From the NCBI GenBank assembly GCA_041749475.1, contig JBGTBD010000011.1, positions 1-64,000 of the forward strand: a DNA stretch of 64,000 nt, read 5' to 3'. How positions within the stretch are numbered: position 1 is the stretch's first letter; the number at the start of each line of letters is the position of its first letter. Origin of the DNA: JBGTBD01 sp041749475 (GTDB taxonomy: Bacteria; Pseudomonadota; Alphaproteobacteria; Rickettsiales; UBA998). The position numbers and the translations under genes are program-made. The notes under the pieces were generated by a model, which was given only the letters and a program-made list of their open reading frames with translations, was not told the origin of the DNA and searched no databases. Positions 16,353 through 27,090 of the stretch are shown here, in pieces.

Positions 16353-17009
16353 ATGACATCCCATTCCGATACCAACCGCCACGCCATCCTCAGCAAAGCT
16401 CTGGAACTTGCCCCGTTTGAGGGCTGGACAGCTTCCATGCTCCATCGCGCTGCGCGGGAGGCCGGGTTGCCGGAGTTGGAGGCGGACCGCCTCTTCCCCG
16501 GCGGGGTGATGGATGTGCTGGATCTGCATGCGGCGGAGGCTGACCGGATGATGCTGGAAGCGCTGCCGCAATCGACATTGAAGACCTTAAAAATCCGCGA
16601 ACGCATCGCCGCCCTTGTCCGCACACGGCTGGAACAGGCCGAGCCGCATAAGGAAGCGTTGCGCCGCGCGGTTGCCGTCTCCCTCCTCCCCCCCCATATC
16701 CCTACCGCGACAAAGACGCTCTGGCGCACGATGGACGCGATGTGGCGGGCAGCGGGGGATACGTCCAGCGATTTCAACTATTACAGCAAACGGCTATTGC
16801 TCTCGAAGGTCTACACTTCCACCTTCCTGTTCTGGCTGAATGATGCCTCCGACGGCCACGCCGATAGCTGGGCGTTCCTTGACCGCCGCATCGCTGCCGT
16901 TCTCACTTTCGGCAAAACGTTGGCCGATGCCAAGTCCCGCACCGAAAGCTGGGGCGACAAAGCAGCGGAGTTCCTACGCCAGCGAACGGCCGGACGGCGC
17001 GCTTCTTAA
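16353..17009 (+). CDS. COQ9-family ubiquinone biosynthesis protein
   Basis: The 218-residue product matches the COQ9 layout: a TetR-like N-terminal helical bundle (HAILSKALELAPFEGWTASM, AAREAGLPELEADRLFPGGV) and a C-terminal lipid-binding part with DFNYYSKRLLLSKVYTSTFL. COQ9 presents the ubiquinone intermediate to the hydroxylase COQ7 at the membrane. It is found mainly in alphaproteobacteria and mitochondria, which helps place the organism. The gene is a single unit flanked by family A repeats at 16199 and, beyond the next gene, at 17937. Confidence 0.92.
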   Translation: MTSHSDTNRHAILSKALELAPFEGWTASMLHRAAREAGLPELEADRLFPGGVMDVLDLHAAEADRMMLEALPQSTLKTLKIRERIAALVRTRLEQAEPHKEALRRAVAVSLLPPHIPTATKTLWRTMDAMWRAAGDTSSDFNYYSKRLLLSKVYTSTFLFWLNDASDGHADSWAFLDRRIAAVLTFGKTLADAKSRTESWGDKAAEFLRQRTAGRRAS

Positions 17010-17171
17010 CCTATTCTGACCAACCCTTCAATAAAAACGTGCATTTCCTCAATACCGATACAGAGGGTATTGACGCTCCCTTTATACAGCTTTGCCTTGC
17101 ACCCATCGCGGGTTGATGTGTTTGCGACTAGATTTGCGTTTCTAATTCAACTTTTTTAGGAGACTAACCTT

Positions 17172-17852
17172 ATGCGTTCCAATCTTTTCATTTCCGCTCT
17201 GCTCAGCGCCACTGTGATGGCCGGCAGCGCTTCCCTCGCCGCTGAACCTTCTGCGACCAGCGCCGATGCTAAATTCTATTCTTCCGTCAAAGCATTGCCG
17301 GAACAAGGGCCGGTGACCATCGTCGGCACGGTTCAAAAATCCACCTCCGATGCTAACAGCTTCACGCTTGTGGACGAGCAAGGCAAATCCATCGACGTCA
17401 ACACCAACACGAACATCTCCTTCAACGAAGGCGAGCGCGTGAAAGTGGACGGGATGGCGGAAAGCAAATTCCTCGGTCTCAGCCGTGAGATCAACCAGGC
17501 GAACGCGTCCAGCCTGTCTGACCTCGCGCCCGCTAGCGGCAAGAGCGACAAGGATTCCTCGCGTATGGACGATCAGAGCAACAACACCACCCGCAGCGAC
17601 AATAAAGGCATTTCTAGCATGACGGGCATGACCGGCGTCCGCGCTGACAATGCTCCGAATGACAAAGTCCAGAATTCCCCGGACAAAGTCCCGTCCTATG
17701 ACATTGACGCTGACGCCAGCAAGGACACGAAAGGCGATGGCGATACGCTTATCAACGTCGATGCGGATGTCAAACAAACGCAAAGCCTGAAAGATGCCAA
17801 GGAAGCCGCTGAGTCCACGACTCACGTGAAGCCAAAGCAGATTTCCAACTAG
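17172..17852 (+). CDS. Periplasmic OB-fold-like protein
   Basis: TTAGGAG ten bases upstream supports the ATG. Residues 1-24 form a signal peptide ending ASLAAEP. Residues about 45-110 look like a small OB fold: PVTIVGTVQKSTSDANSFTL, a Asp-Val-Asn strand, and GERVKVDGMAESKFLGLSR. The remaining half is low in complexity and rich in Asp, Ser, Asn and Lys, probably disordered. Related bacterial OB-fold proteins sit in the periplasm and bind small cationic ligands or stress-related partners, but the role here is unknown. A strong terminator follows, so it is a single-gene unit. Confidence 0.72.
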   Translation: MRSNLFISALLSATVMAGSASLAAEPSATSADAKFYSSVKALPEQGPVTIVGTVQKSTSDANSFTLVDEQGKSIDVNTNTNISFNEGERVKVDGMAESKFLGLSREINQANASSLSDLAPASGKSDKDSSRMDDQSNNTTRSDNKGISSMTGMTGVRADNAPNDKVQNSPDKVPSYDIDADASKDTKGDGDTLINVDADVKQTQSLKDAKEAAESTTHVKPKQISN

Positions 17853-17882
17853 GCACGTAGCTCACGGGCTTCACTCCCAGTG

Positions 17883-17929
17883 AAAACGGGCGGCCTCCCT
17901 ATAGAGTGCCGTCCGTTTTAGTTTTTTCT
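17883..17929 (+). terminator. Rho-independent terminator
   Basis: AAAACGGGCGGC pairs with GCCGTCCGTTTT (one G-T wobble) around a 13-base loop and is followed by GTTTTTTC. It ends the OB-fold gene at 17852. Confidence 0.88.
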
Positions 17930-17933
17930 CTAT

Positions 17934-18022
<89 letters not shown>

Positions 18023-18029
18023 CAAACCT

Positions 18030-19430
18030 CTACATATGAATCACGCGGCCATAGGCATCCAGCACGGATTCGTGCATGGTTTCGGAGATGGTCGGGTGGG
18101 CGTAGATGGCGTGCATGAAGTCGAGCTCGGTCGCTTCCATGGATTTTCCTAGGACATAGCCCTGAATCATTTCTGTGACTTCGGAGCCGACCATGTGCGC
18201 ACCTAGTAGTTCGCCCGTCTTCTCGTCGAAGATGGTCTTCACGAAGCCTTCCGGTTCGCCCATCGCGACGGCTTTGCCGTTGCCGATGAAGGGGAAGCGG
18301 CCGACTTTCACTTTCAGGCCCTTCTCCTTCGCGGTTTTCTCAGTCATGCCGACGCTGGCCACTTGCGGCAAGCAGTAGGTACAGCCGGGGATATTTTCCT
18401 TCTTCATCGGGTGGACGTCTTTTTGCCCGGCGATTTTCTCGATGCAGATGATGCCCTCATGCGACGCCTTATGCGCCAGCCATGGAGCCCCTGCGACGTC
18501 GCCGATGGCATAGACGCCGGGTTCGTCCGTCTTGCAATAGGGGTCGGTTTTGATTTGCCCTTTTTCTACCTTCACCTTGGTTTTCTCGAGCCCAAGATTC
18601 TCCGTATTGCCGACGATGCCGACGGCCATGATGACGCGGTCGAAGGTATGTTGTTCCGATTTGCCACCGATCTCGATGGTGGCGGTGACGTCCGCTTTGC
18701 CTTTCTTGAGGGCTTTGACGACGCCGCCGGTGATCACTTTCATCCCCTGCTTCTCAAAGGATTTACGCACGAATTTGGAGATTTCCTCATCCTCGACCGG
18801 GAGGATGCGGTCCATGACTTCCACCAGCGTGACTTCCGCGCCCATATTGAGGAAGAAGCTCGCGAACTCGGAACCGATGGCGCCGGAGCCGACGACGAGG
18901 AGTTTTTTGGGGACGGAATCAGGAACCAGCGCGTGGCGGTAGCTCCAGATGAGCTTGCCGTCCGGCTCCAACCCCGGCAGATCACGCGCGCGCGCACCGG
19001 TGGCCAGGATGATGTGCTTCGCGGTGTAGTCACCGACCTTCTTGCCGTCCTTCTCCACGGTCAGCTTGCCGCCGCCGAGGAGTTTGCCCGCACCGTCGAT
19101 CACGGTGATCTTGTTCTTCTTCATCAGCATGCCGATGCCTTTCGACATCTGCGCCGCGACACCGCGGGAGCGTTCAACGATCTTCTTGAAATCAATTTTG
19201 ATGTCCTTCACGGAAAAGCCGTACGCATCGAGGTTATGCAGCAAATGGTTGATCTCCGAGGAGCGCAGCAGCGCCTTCGTCGGGATGCAGCCCCAGTTGA
19301 GGCAGATACCGCCCATATTCTCGCGCTCGACCACGGCGGTCTTCATACCCAGCTGTGCCGCCCGAATCGCCGCCACATACCCGCCCGGCCCACCGCCGAT
19401 GATGATTACGTCGAAATTGTTGTCGCTCAT
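18030..19430 (-). CDS. lpdA: Dihydrolipoamide dehydrogenase (E3)
   Basis: The 466-residue product has the FAD-binding start DVIIIGGGPGGYVAAIRAAQ, the redox disulfide GGICLNWGCIPTKA (Cys43 and Cys48), an NAD-binding VVGSGAIGSEFASFF, and the C-terminal catalytic HAIYAHPTISETMHE. E3 reoxidises the lipoyl arm of the 2-oxo-acid dehydrogenase E2, passing electrons to NAD. It is the last gene of the pdh block, separated from pdhC by two small genes. Linkage to pdh suggests it serves the pyruvate complex. Confidence 0.97.
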   Translation of the reverse strand: MSDNNFDVIIIGGGPGGYVAAIRAAQLGMKTAVVERENMGGICLNWGCIPTKALLRSSEINHLLHNLDAYGFSVKDIKIDFKKIVERSRGVAAQMSKGIGMLMKKNKITVIDGAGKLLGGGKLTVEKDGKKVGDYTAKHIILATGARARDLPGLEPDGKLIWSYRHALVPDSVPKKLLVVGSGAIGSEFASFFLNMGAEVTLVEVMDRILPVEDEEISKFVRKSFEKQGMKVITGGVVKALKKGKADVTATIEIGGKSEQHTFDRVIMAVGIVGNTENLGLEKTKVKVEKGQIKTDPYCKTDEPGVYAIGDVAGAPWLAHKASHEGIICIEKIAGQKDVHPMKKENIPGCTYCLPQVASVGMTEKTAKEKGLKVKVGRFPFIGNGKAVAMGEPEGFVKTIFDEKTGELLGAHMVGSEVTEMIQGYVLGKSMEATELDFMHAIYAHPTISETMHESVLDAYGRVIHM

Positions 19431-19487
19431 GTTTTTGTCCTTGCTTAGCGTTGTATAATAGGTGTTTTAACGGCTATTTTTCTTGTT

Positions 19488-19556
19488 GTCATGCTGAACT
19501 TGTTTCAGCATCCATCTATCCACTCGGCATGGACCCTGAAACAAGTTCAGGGTGAC
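19488..19556. repeat. Palindromic double-hairpin element, family B
   Basis: Left arm GCTGAACTTGTTTCAGC and right arm CCCTGAAACAAGTTCAGGG each fold on themselves, inside GTCAT...GGTGAC termini with CATCCAT and ATGGACC at the inner ends. The copy at 49315 carries the same two arms in the opposite orientation. Confidence 0.9.
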
Positions 19557-19570
19557 AATAAGAGAACTTT

Positions 19571-19635
19571 GTCATTGCGAGCGATGGCGAAGCAATCCAT
19601 GGGGATTGCCGCGTCGCTTCGCTCCTCGCAATGAC
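19571..19635. repeat. Palindromic double-hairpin element, family C
   Basis: GTCATTGCGAGCGATGGCGA opens and CTCCTCGCAATGAC closes the element, with GCAATCCATGG and GATTGCC at the inner ends. The copy at 22624 inside the SIMPL gene belongs to the same family. It follows a family B element by 14 bases and is 8 bases from the end of the gene at 19644. Confidence 0.9.
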
Positions 19636-19643
19636 ACTGCGGG

Positions 19644-20075
19644 TCATTTGGAGAATAATTCCTTGAACGTCACATGCCGCATAATTTCCGCGCGCATCAT
19701 CTCGATGAGGCGTTGGAAATCCCACCAGTCGGCCATGCCGGATTCTTCGTCGGGCTTGAAATATTTGCGGGCGAGGTCGTTGTAATAATCGGAAATCTCG
19801 CCGGGGAAATAGGCGGAGGCGAGGAACTGGCACTTGGTGAAATTGATGTTGGCTTCCTGATGGCGGTCGACAAACTGGAGGACGGTCGAGGGGTCGGCCT
19901 GTTCGGTCAGCGTCTTCAACCGCTCGGCATAATTCCACACCTCGGCCACCGCCTGCACCGTCTGCTCATACGCCATATACTTGATATCCCTCTCCCGCTG
20001 CCACAGCCAGATATAGCGCTGGGTGAAGATGGTGGCGGCAACGCCGAGGAGGAAGCCTAGGATGGGGTCGAGCAT
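19644..20075 (-). CDS. Hypothetical protein with N-terminal membrane anchor
   Basis: The 143-residue product begins MLDPILGFLLGVAATIFTQR, one hydrophobic helix, and continues as a helical, charged, probably cytosolic domain (AYEQTVQAVAEVWNYAERLK, DWWDFQRLIEMMRAEIMRH). No signal cleavage site is evident. I do not recognise the family. It lies in the pdh block between pdhC and lpd, together with another orphan, but nothing links it to pyruvate oxidation. Confidence 0.65.
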   Translation of the reverse strand: MLDPILGFLLGVAATIFTQRYIWLWQRERDIKYMAYEQTVQAVAEVWNYAERLKTLTEQADPSTVLQFVDRHQEANINFTKCQFLASAYFPGEISDYYNDLARKYFKPDEESGMADWWDFQRLIEMMRAEIMRHVTFKELFSK

Positions 20076-20094
20076 ATTTTTATTTTATTATCGC

Positions 20095-20613
20095 TTATAC
20101 TCCCGGGTACATCTCTTTGTCTTGGATTTGATAGTTTGAAATCATCTCGTTGAATCTTTTTGCTGGTTCCTCAAGAAGAGCGGCTTGGCTTGCTGGAACC
20201 TTAACGTCAATATGAACGCTTCTGTAATTTGGCCCAATCATGATTCCACGATATCTAGACTGCTCCCTGCTAAATGGTTTATCTCCGTATAGCAGCGCCT
20301 TTCTTTCATTCTCATTAACTAAATTCTCCAAAGGCCTATCAATTTCCAAGCCTAATATATCAATTCCCGAAGCCTTCAATATGCCTAGCGCCTCTTTTGT
20401 ACATGTAAATAAATCATCATCTGAAACTGCCTGACCTGATTTATGAGGGGTGAATGCGAGCTTGCAGACTACATGGTAAGCCTTATCAATTTTTTCTTGT
20501 TCGGAAACCGAAGCAGGTGGAATCGATACATCAACTTTATCTATGCTCCCCGGAAATATCTCCGAATCTACCACAGCAGATATTTGCATATAATTAAGAA
20601 AATCCCTCAGCAT
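20095..20613 (-). CDS. Hypothetical protein, AT-rich
   Basis: GGAGGGGG just before the ATG at 20613 fixes the start, six codons inside the longest frame. The 172-residue product is soluble and hydrophilic, with blocks AVVDSEIFPGSIDKVDVSIP, EALGILKASGIDILGLEIDR, YRGIMIGPNYRSVHIDVKVP and a C-terminal IQDKEMYPGV. I do not recognise the family. It is visibly more AT-rich than pdhC and lpd on either side, so it is probably a recent insertion in the pdh block. Confidence 0.65.
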   Translation of the reverse strand: MLRDFLNYMQISAVVDSEIFPGSIDKVDVSIPPASVSEQEKIDKAYHVVCKLAFTPHKSGQAVSDDDLFTCTKEALGILKASGIDILGLEIDRPLENLVNENERKALLYGDKPFSREQSRYRGIMIGPNYRSVHIDVKVPASQAALLEEPAKRFNEMISNYQIQDKEMYPGV

Positions 20614-20643
20614 AATCCCCCTCCTACACACTTATATTAATTA

Positions 20644-21939
20644 TTAAACCAACATCATCACCGGCTCTTCGATGTAGCGTTTGAACGCGGCGAGGAACTC
20701 CGCTCCCACTGCACCGTCCACTACGCGGTGGTCGCATGACAGAGTTACGGTCATGGCGTTTACGGCTTTGAATTGGCCGCCCTTCACTACCACGCGTTCT
20801 TCGCCTGCGCCGACGGCGAGGATGCAGCCTTGGGGGGGGTTGATGATGGCAGAGAAGTTCTTGATGCCGTACATGCCGAGGTTGGAGATGGAGAAGCCGC
20901 CGCCGGTGTATTCTTCCGGCTGCAGTTTGCCCGCGCGGGCGCGGTTGATGAGGTCTTTGGCTTCGTTGGAGATTTGGGCGAGGCCTTTCTGGTCGGCGTT
21001 CTTCACGATGGGGGTGATGAGGCCGCCTTCCATCGCCACGGCGACGGAGATATCGACGTTGTTATATTGGCGGATGGCAGCGTCCGTCCAGCTCGCATTG
21101 GCGGCGGGGACTTCGCGCAGCGCCATGGCGACGGCCTTGATGACCATGTCGTTGACGGAAAGTTTATAGGCTGGTTTCGCGTCCTTCTGGCCTTTGATGG
21201 CCGCTTCGGCAGCATCGTTCAGGCGTTTGCGAGCGGCGAGCAGATTATCCAACTCGCAATCGAGCGTGAGGTAGAAATGCGGGACGGTTTGCTTGGATTC
21301 GAGCAGGCGTTTGGCGATGGTTTTGCGCATCCCCGAATTGGCGATTTCGGTGAATTCTTGCGCGTTACGGCCTACGGATACGCCGCCGACAGCCGCGCCG
21401 CCTACTTTGCCGACGCCCTTCACAAGCGCCTCTTCCACGTCCGCTTTGACGACGCGGCCATGCGGGCCGGAGCCTTGAATCTTGCCGACATCGACGCCTT
21501 CATTCTCAGCGATGCGTTTGGCCAGCGGGGACGCGAAGACGCGCTCACCAGAAGTGGAGGCTGCCGGAGCAGCGGCAGGAGCGGCAGCACCGTTCGATGC
21601 GCCATTCGTTTTCGCTTCTTCTTTTTTCTCTTCCTTGGCGGGAGCAGGGGCCGCGCCGCCCTTGGCGCTGTAGCCTTCCAGCGCTTTCTTGTCCTCACCT
21701 GCTTCCAGCAGCAGGGCGATCACGTTATTGACGGCCACGTTCTCGGTCCCGGCGGTGACGAGGATTTTCCCAATCGTCCCCTCCTCCACGGCTTCGACTT
21801 CCATCGTCGCCTGGTCGGTCTCGATCTCGGCGATGACTTTGCCCGGCGCGACTTTATCGCCTTCCTTCACGTTCCATTTGGCGAGCGTCCCCTCGGTCAT
21901 GGTGGGGGACAAGGCGGGCATCAGAATTTCAATCGGCAT
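20644..21939 (-). CDS. pdhC: Pyruvate dehydrogenase E2 (dihydrolipoamide acetyltransferase), lipoyl lysine missing
   Basis: The 431-residue product has, in order, one lipoyl domain (1-80), an Ala/Pro linker, a peripheral-subunit-binding domain ([20 protein letters not shown], about 135-170), and the catalytic core ending [20 protein letters not shown] with its active His. The lipoyl domain keeps the family shape ([34 protein letters not shown]), but the Lys that normally carries lipoate in DKA is Gln43, codon CAG at 21811-21813. The neighbouring E1 beta has no lipoyl domain to stand in for it. As read, this E2 could not carry the swinging arm. It follows pdhB and a SIMPL gene on the same strand. 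Confidence 0.94.
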   Translation of the reverse strand: MPIEILMPALSPTMTEGTLAKWNVKEGDKVAPGKVIAEIETDQATMEVEAVEEGTIGKILVTAGTENVAVNNVIALLLEAGEDKKALEGYSAKGGAAPAPAKEEKKEEAKTNGASNGAAAPAAAPAASTSGERVFASPLAKRIAENEGVDVGKIQGSGPHGRVVKADVEEALVKGVGKVGGAAVGGVSVGRNAQEFTEIANSGMRKTIAKRLLESKQTVPHFYLTLDCELDNLLAARKRLNDAAEAAIKGQKDAKPAYKLSVNDMVIKAVAMALREVPAANASWTDAAIRQYNNVDISVAVAMEGGLITPIVKNADQKGLAQISNEAKDLINRARAGKLQPEEYTGGGFSISNLGMYGIKNFSAIINPPQGCILAVGAGEERVVVKGGQFKAVNAMTVTLSCDHRVVDGAVGAEFLAAFKRYIEEPVMMLV

Positions 21940-21953
21940 CGGTGAGGTTCCTT

Positions 21954-22706
21954 CTATTTCAGGGAAAAAGTGACGGTTACATTGGCATTGATGGCGATCT
22001 CGCCCGTCGGCGGGGCGACGCTTGCATCCTCCGCCATCGGCGCGCCAGACATCATCATGGATTTCCGCATCATGATAGGCAGCGGCTGGAAGCTGACGCC
22101 GGACTCATTAATCTGGAGCACGCGATCCACCGATTCGCCCAACGACGACGCCATCATCTGCGCCTTGGTCTTCGCCTTGGCGAGGGCTTTTTTCAGGGCT
22201 TCGGACTGAGCGTCGTCCTCTTCCTGCAGGCCGTAAGTGACGTTGTTGATCTGGTCGATCTTGGCGGCGAGGAGTTTCTCGGTGAGGGCGGCGACTTTGT
22301 CCGGTTGTTTCAGGGTGAGTTCGACCTGATGATTCACGTTGTAGGAACGAAAGCTGCGCGTGCCGTTGTTGTAATCATACACGGGCTGAATAGAGGAATA
22401 GGTCGTCTGCATATCCTTCTCGGCGATGCCCGCATTCTTCGCGATGGAATAGAGCGCTTCCAACTGGTCGTCAGTCGCTTTCTTGGCGGCGGCGAGGTCT
22501 TCGCTCTCCTCCTCGATACTGATGGAGATGGTCGCCTTGTCCGGCGCTTTCTTCACGTTCGCATCCCCCGTGACGGTGATGGTCCGGTACGCATATTCCT
22601 CGGCGGATGCTGGTTGTGTAAGCGTCATTGCGAGGAGTGCCAGCGACGTGGCAATCCATGGATTGCTTCGCTGCGCTCGCAATGACAATGATGAAGAATT
22701 ACGCAT
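21954..22706 (-). CDS. SIMPL-domain (DUF541) periplasmic protein
   Basis: I start at the ATG at 22706, which has AGGGG eight bases upstream; a GTG at 22715 is in frame. After a signal peptide ending TQPASA, the SIMPL domain follows: [60 protein letters not shown], and a final [19 protein letters not shown] proteins are periplasmic or outer-membrane-linked and linked to oxidative stress tolerance in a few species; biochemistry is unclear. Residues about 7-28, including the signal-peptide core, are encoded by a family C repeat. The gene sits between pdhB and pdhC. Confidence 0.87.
   Translation of the reverse strand: MRNSSSLSLRAQRSNPWIATSLALLAMTLTQPASAEEYAYRTITVTGDANVKKAPDKATISISIEEESEDLAAAKKATDDQLEALYSIAKNAGIAEKDMQTTYSSIQPVYDYNNGTRSFRSYNVNHQVELTLKQPDKVAALTEKLLAAKIDQINNVTYGLQEEDDAQSEALKKALAKAKTKAQMMASSLGESVDRVLQINESGVSFQPLPIMMRKSMMMSGAPMAEDASVAPPTGEIAINANVTVTFSLK
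22624..22686. repeat. Family C palindromic element inside the SIMPL gene
   Basis: GTCATTGCGAGGAGTGCCAG and GCTGCGCTCGCAATGAC are the termini, with GCAATCCATGGATTGC at the centre. On the minus strand it is translated as [20 protein letters not shown], part of the signal peptide of the SIMPL protein. The reading frame passes through without a stop. Confidence 0.9.
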
Positions 22707-22732
22707 GATAATCACCCCTTATGTAAGAAAGA

Positions 22733-23716
22733 CTATTTCTTATAGCAGACGTTGCGCGCGGCTTCGATGATATTATCGGCTTGCGGGAGCGCCAGTCGTT
22801 CGAGGTTGGCGGCGTAGGGTAGCGGCACGTCCGCCCCGTAGACACGGGTGATGGGCGCGTCGAGGTAATCGAACGCCTGTTCCATCACTTGCATCGCGAT
22901 CTCGGCGCCGATGCCGGCGAAGGGCCAGCCCTCTTCCACGGTGACGAGACGGTTGGTTTTCTTCACCGACTCGATGATGGTGGCAGTGTCGAGCGGGCGC
23001 AAGGTACGGAGGTCGATGACTTCGGCGTCGATCCCATCTTTCGCCAGTTCCTCGGCGGCTTGTAATGCTTTGCCGACCATGATGGAGAAAGCGACGATGG
23101 TGACGTCCTTCCCCGGACGTTTGATGGCGGCCTTGCCGATGGGGACGATGTAGTCATCATCCTCAGGCATCTCGAAATTCTGGCCGTACAGTAATTCATT
23201 TTCAAGGAACACGATGGGATTCGGGTCGCGGATGGCGGCCTTCAGCAGGCCTTTCGAATCGGCGGCGTCATACGGCGCGATGACTTTGAGGCCGGGGACG
23301 TGCGCGTACCAGCTGGCATAGCACTGCGAGTGCTGTGCGGCGACGCGGGAAGCCGCGCCATTAGGGCCGCGGAAGACCATCGGGCAGCGGATCTGGCCGC
23401 CGGACATGTATAAGGTTTTGGCGGCGGAGTTGATGATCTGATCCATCGCCTGCATCGCGAAATTCCAGGTCATGAATTCGACGACCGGGCGAAGCCCCAT
23501 CATCGCCGCGCCGACGCCGAGACCCGCGAAGCCGTGTTCGGTAATAGGCGTATCGACAACGCGCTGCGCACCGAATTCGGCCAGCAGGCCTTCGGTGACT
23601 TTATACGCCCCCTGATATTCCGCCACTTCCTCGCCCATGACGAAGACATTCTCATCCCGGCGCATCTCTTCTGCCATTGCATCACGAAGTGCGACTCGTA
23701 CTGTTTGTTGTGCCAT
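22733..23716 (-). CDS. pdhB: Pyruvate dehydrogenase E1 beta subunit
   Basis: The 327-residue product has the transketolase-like E1 beta blocks [60 protein letters not shown] and a C-terminal domain with [10 protein letters not shown] and [17 protein letters not shown]. With PdhA it forms the thiamine-diphosphate E1 that decarboxylates pyruvate and acetylates the lipoyl arm of E2. Many alphaproteobacterial PdhB proteins carry an N-terminal lipoyl domain; this one does not, as it begins directly [14 protein letters not shown]. Confidence 0.97.
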   Translation of the reverse strand: MAQQTVRVALRDAMAEEMRRDENVFVMGEEVAEYQGAYKVTEGLLAEFGAQRVVDTPITEHGFAGLGVGAAMMGLRPVVEFMTWNFAMQAMDQIINSAAKTLYMSGGQIRCPMVFRGPNGAASRVAAQHSQCYASWYAHVPGLKVIAPYDAADSKGLLKAAIRDPNPIVFLENELLYGQNFEMPEDDDYIVPIGKAAIKRPGKDVTIVAFSIMVGKALQAAEELAKDGIDAEVIDLRTLRPLDTATIIESVKKTNRLVTVEEGWPFAGIGAEIAMQVMEQAFDYLDAPITRVYGADVPLPYAANLERLALPQADNIIEAARNVCYKK

Positions 23717-23734
23717 ATTTTTTTCCTCTTCAAC

Positions 23735-23760
23735 TGGATTCCAGCTTTCGCTGGAATGAC
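23735..23760. repeat. Solo hairpin arm of the GTCA/TGAC repeat class
   Basis: TGGATTCCAGC, TTTC, GCTGGAATGAC: one hairpin with the inner TGGA and outer ATGAC ends of the double-hairpin elements but no partner arm. It lies between pdhA and pdhB, 18 bases upstream of the pdhB start codon. Confidence 0.75.
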
Positions 23761-23784
23761 GATAATTTTGTTATGTGATGATGA

Positions 23785-24816
23785 TTATTCCTGCGTCACA
23801 TCCGTCCAGAGTTCGGATTCATCCGGCTCGGGGGAGGACTTGGCGAATTCTTCGGTCTCTTTGATGATCTGTTTGATGTCATCTTCAATCACCTTCAGTT
23901 CGGCTTCCTTGACGATCTTCTCGCCCATCATCCAATCCTTGAGGTGGTTGATGGGGTCTTTGTTGTCGCGCACGGAATCGACCTCTTCGCGGGAGCGGTA
24001 TTTGGCGGGGTCGGACATGGAGTGGCCGCGATAGCGGTAGGTCTTCATTTCCAAGAGGTATGGGCCGTTGCCCTCCTTCACCCATTTCACGACTTCCTGC
24101 GCGTTGCGGTAGACTTCCAGTACGTCCATCCCGTTCACCTGACGGCCGGGGATGCCGAAGGCTTCACCACGGCGGTACATTTCCGTGTTGGCGGAGGAGC
24201 GTTTCACGGATGTGCCCATCGCGTATTCATTATTCTCGATGATGAAGATGACGGGGAGTTTCCACAGGGCGGCCATGTTGAAGGCTTCGTAGACTTGGCC
24301 CTGGTTCGCTGCGCCATCACCGAAGTAAGCCAAGCAGACGTTGTTCTTTTTGCGGTATTTGAACGAGAAGGCAATCCCTGCGCCAATGGGCACGGAGGCG
24401 CCGACGATACCATGGCCGCCGTAGAAATTCTTCTCGACCGAGAACATGTGCATCGACCCGCCCTTACCGTGGGAATAGCCGGTGCTGCGGCCGGTGAGTT
24501 CGGCCATCACGCCGCGCGGGTCCATGCCGGTGGCGAGCATGTGGCCGTGATCGCGATAAGTGGTGATGACGGCGTCATCCCCGTTGACCGCGTGCTGCAT
24601 GCCGATGACGACGGCTTCCTGCCCGATATAAAGGTGACAGAAGCCGCCGATGAGGCCCATGCCGTAGAGCTGCCCGGCCTTCTCTTCAAAGCGGCGGATC
24701 AGCAGCATCTCGCGGTACATGTTGAGTAGTTCTTTTTTATCGGGAACGGCGGACATTTTCATATTCTTATTATTGTTGGAGACTTCCGTTTTTTTCTTGG
24801 TGGCCATAGCGGTCAT
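23785..24816 (-). CDS. pdhA: Pyruvate dehydrogenase E1 alpha subunit
   Basis: The 343-residue product has the E1 alpha blocks RRFEEKAGQLYGMGLIGGFC, GGKGSMHMF-type phosphorylation-loop region, and the thiamine-diphosphate motif GDGAANQGQVYEAFNMAALW ending IIENN. GAGGA a few bases before the ATG at 24816 supports the start; a second ATG nine bases later is possible. It is the first gene of the pdh block, 246 bases downstream of ftsB. Confidence 0.97.
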   Translation of the reverse strand: MTAMATKKKTEVSNNNKNMKMSAVPDKKELLNMYREMLLIRRFEEKAGQLYGMGLIGGFCHLYIGQEAVVIGMQHAVNGDDAVITTYRDHGHMLATGMDPRGVMAELTGRSTGYSHGKGGSMHMFSVEKNFYGGHGIVGASVPIGAGIAFSFKYRKKNNVCLAYFGDGAANQGQVYEAFNMAALWKLPVIFIIENNEYAMGTSVKRSSANTEMYRRGEAFGIPGRQVNGMDVLEVYRNAQEVVKWVKEGNGPYLLEMKTYRYRGHSMSDPAKYRSREEVDSVRDNKDPINHLKDWMMGEKIVKEAELKVIEDDIKQIIKETEEFAKSSPEPDESELWTDVTQE

Positions 24817-25062
24817 ATCTTCCTCTGGTATGCGATTTTCAGGCGGTGCGGATTATGTTGCAACGCACAATAATCCATATATTTCAAGCGGCAACAAGTA
24901 GGCCATGCCTACTGAGAAAATGCAACAGGAAACTGATGGTTTTGCGCCATTACGCCGGGTATCGGTTGCGGAAATCAACGGACTCGAAGTCATTTGCAAT
25001 AAAGTTTGCAGTATTATTCAACGGTTTCTATGGGATTCTTGCGGTGAATGGGGGCTATATGC

Positions 25063-25365
25063 CTACTTATCAAGGCCGATGTCACGAACAGGAATCACGA
25101 TCTCGTCCGGAGCGCTGACGCCCAGGAAGCGGCGGGATTGTTCGTCGAGCAGGTCGGGGTCGAGCGAGGCGTCCCGCAGTAAGGCGACGCGGTGGTCGAG
25201 GGAGGTGCGTTCGGTGCGGATGTCGCTCAGTTGGGCTTCCAGCAGGTCCATCCGGTGGGATTCAACCCAGAGGGCGTAGATGCCCTGATCCCCGTTGATC
25301 GTGTGGAACGCAAGGTAGAACACGAAGAAAACGGCAAGAACGGAGCGTATCAGTTTTTGCGGCAT
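25063..25365 (-). CDS. ftsB: FtsB/DivIC-like septum protein
   Basis: The 100-residue product has one N-terminal membrane helix (residues 5-22, SVLAVFFVFYLAFHTI), a short NGDQGIYALW block and a coiled coil (LEAQLSDIRTERTSLDHRVA), then LDPDLLDEQSRRFLGV. This is the FtsB layout: a bitopic inner-membrane protein that links FtsQ and FtsL in the divisome. The position between eno and pdhA is the standard alphaproteobacterial one and strengthens the call. Confidence 0.9.
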   Translation of the reverse strand: MPQKLIRSVLAVFFVFYLAFHTINGDQGIYALWVESHRMDLLEAQLSDIRTERTSLDHRVALLRDASLDPDLLDEQSRRFLGVSAPDEIVIPVRDIGLDK

Positions 25366-25507
25366 GGAACCCCAGAGATGTTTCGACGGGAAAGCCTACC
25401 TCAATTTTTTTCTGAGCGAAAGGGGTATTGCATAAAGCAAATCCCGTAATATCACTTTCTTTGAACACCGTGATTTTAAAGTAAAAACCTCAAACTGTCT
25501 TCACTGT

Positions 25508-25567
25508 GTCATGCCGTCTTTATGACGGCATCCGGCAAGACCAGACCCCGTCATCCGACGGGGTGAC
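25508..25567. repeat. Palindromic double-hairpin element, family D
   Basis: Left arm GTCATGCCGTC...GACGGCATCC and right arm CCCCGTCATCCGACGGGG with GTGAC at the end. The termini follow the common GTCA...TGAC design, but the arms share no sequence with the other families. It lies 8 bases beyond the stop codon of eno and could also act as its terminator. Confidence 0.8.
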
Positions 25568-25575
25568 AATGTGCG

Positions 25576-27084
<1,509 letters not shown>

Positions 27085-27090
27085 GTGGAT

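Noticed and set aside
18363..19448. Long plus-strand frame opposite lpdA (361 codons)
   Set aside because: Antisense shadow of a clear dihydrolipoamide dehydrogenase gene; no ribosome site, no recognisable motif.
20773..21945. Long plus-strand frame opposite pdhC (390 codons)
   Set aside because: Antisense shadow of a conserved gene; composition (Phe, Gly, Asp, His) typical of such shadows.
24905..25279. 124-codon plus-strand frame in the pdhA-ftsB gap
   Set aside because: The first 50 codons look protein-like, but the frame runs on through ftsB in antisense and has only a weak ribosome site; it may be a remnant but cannot be supported as a gene.
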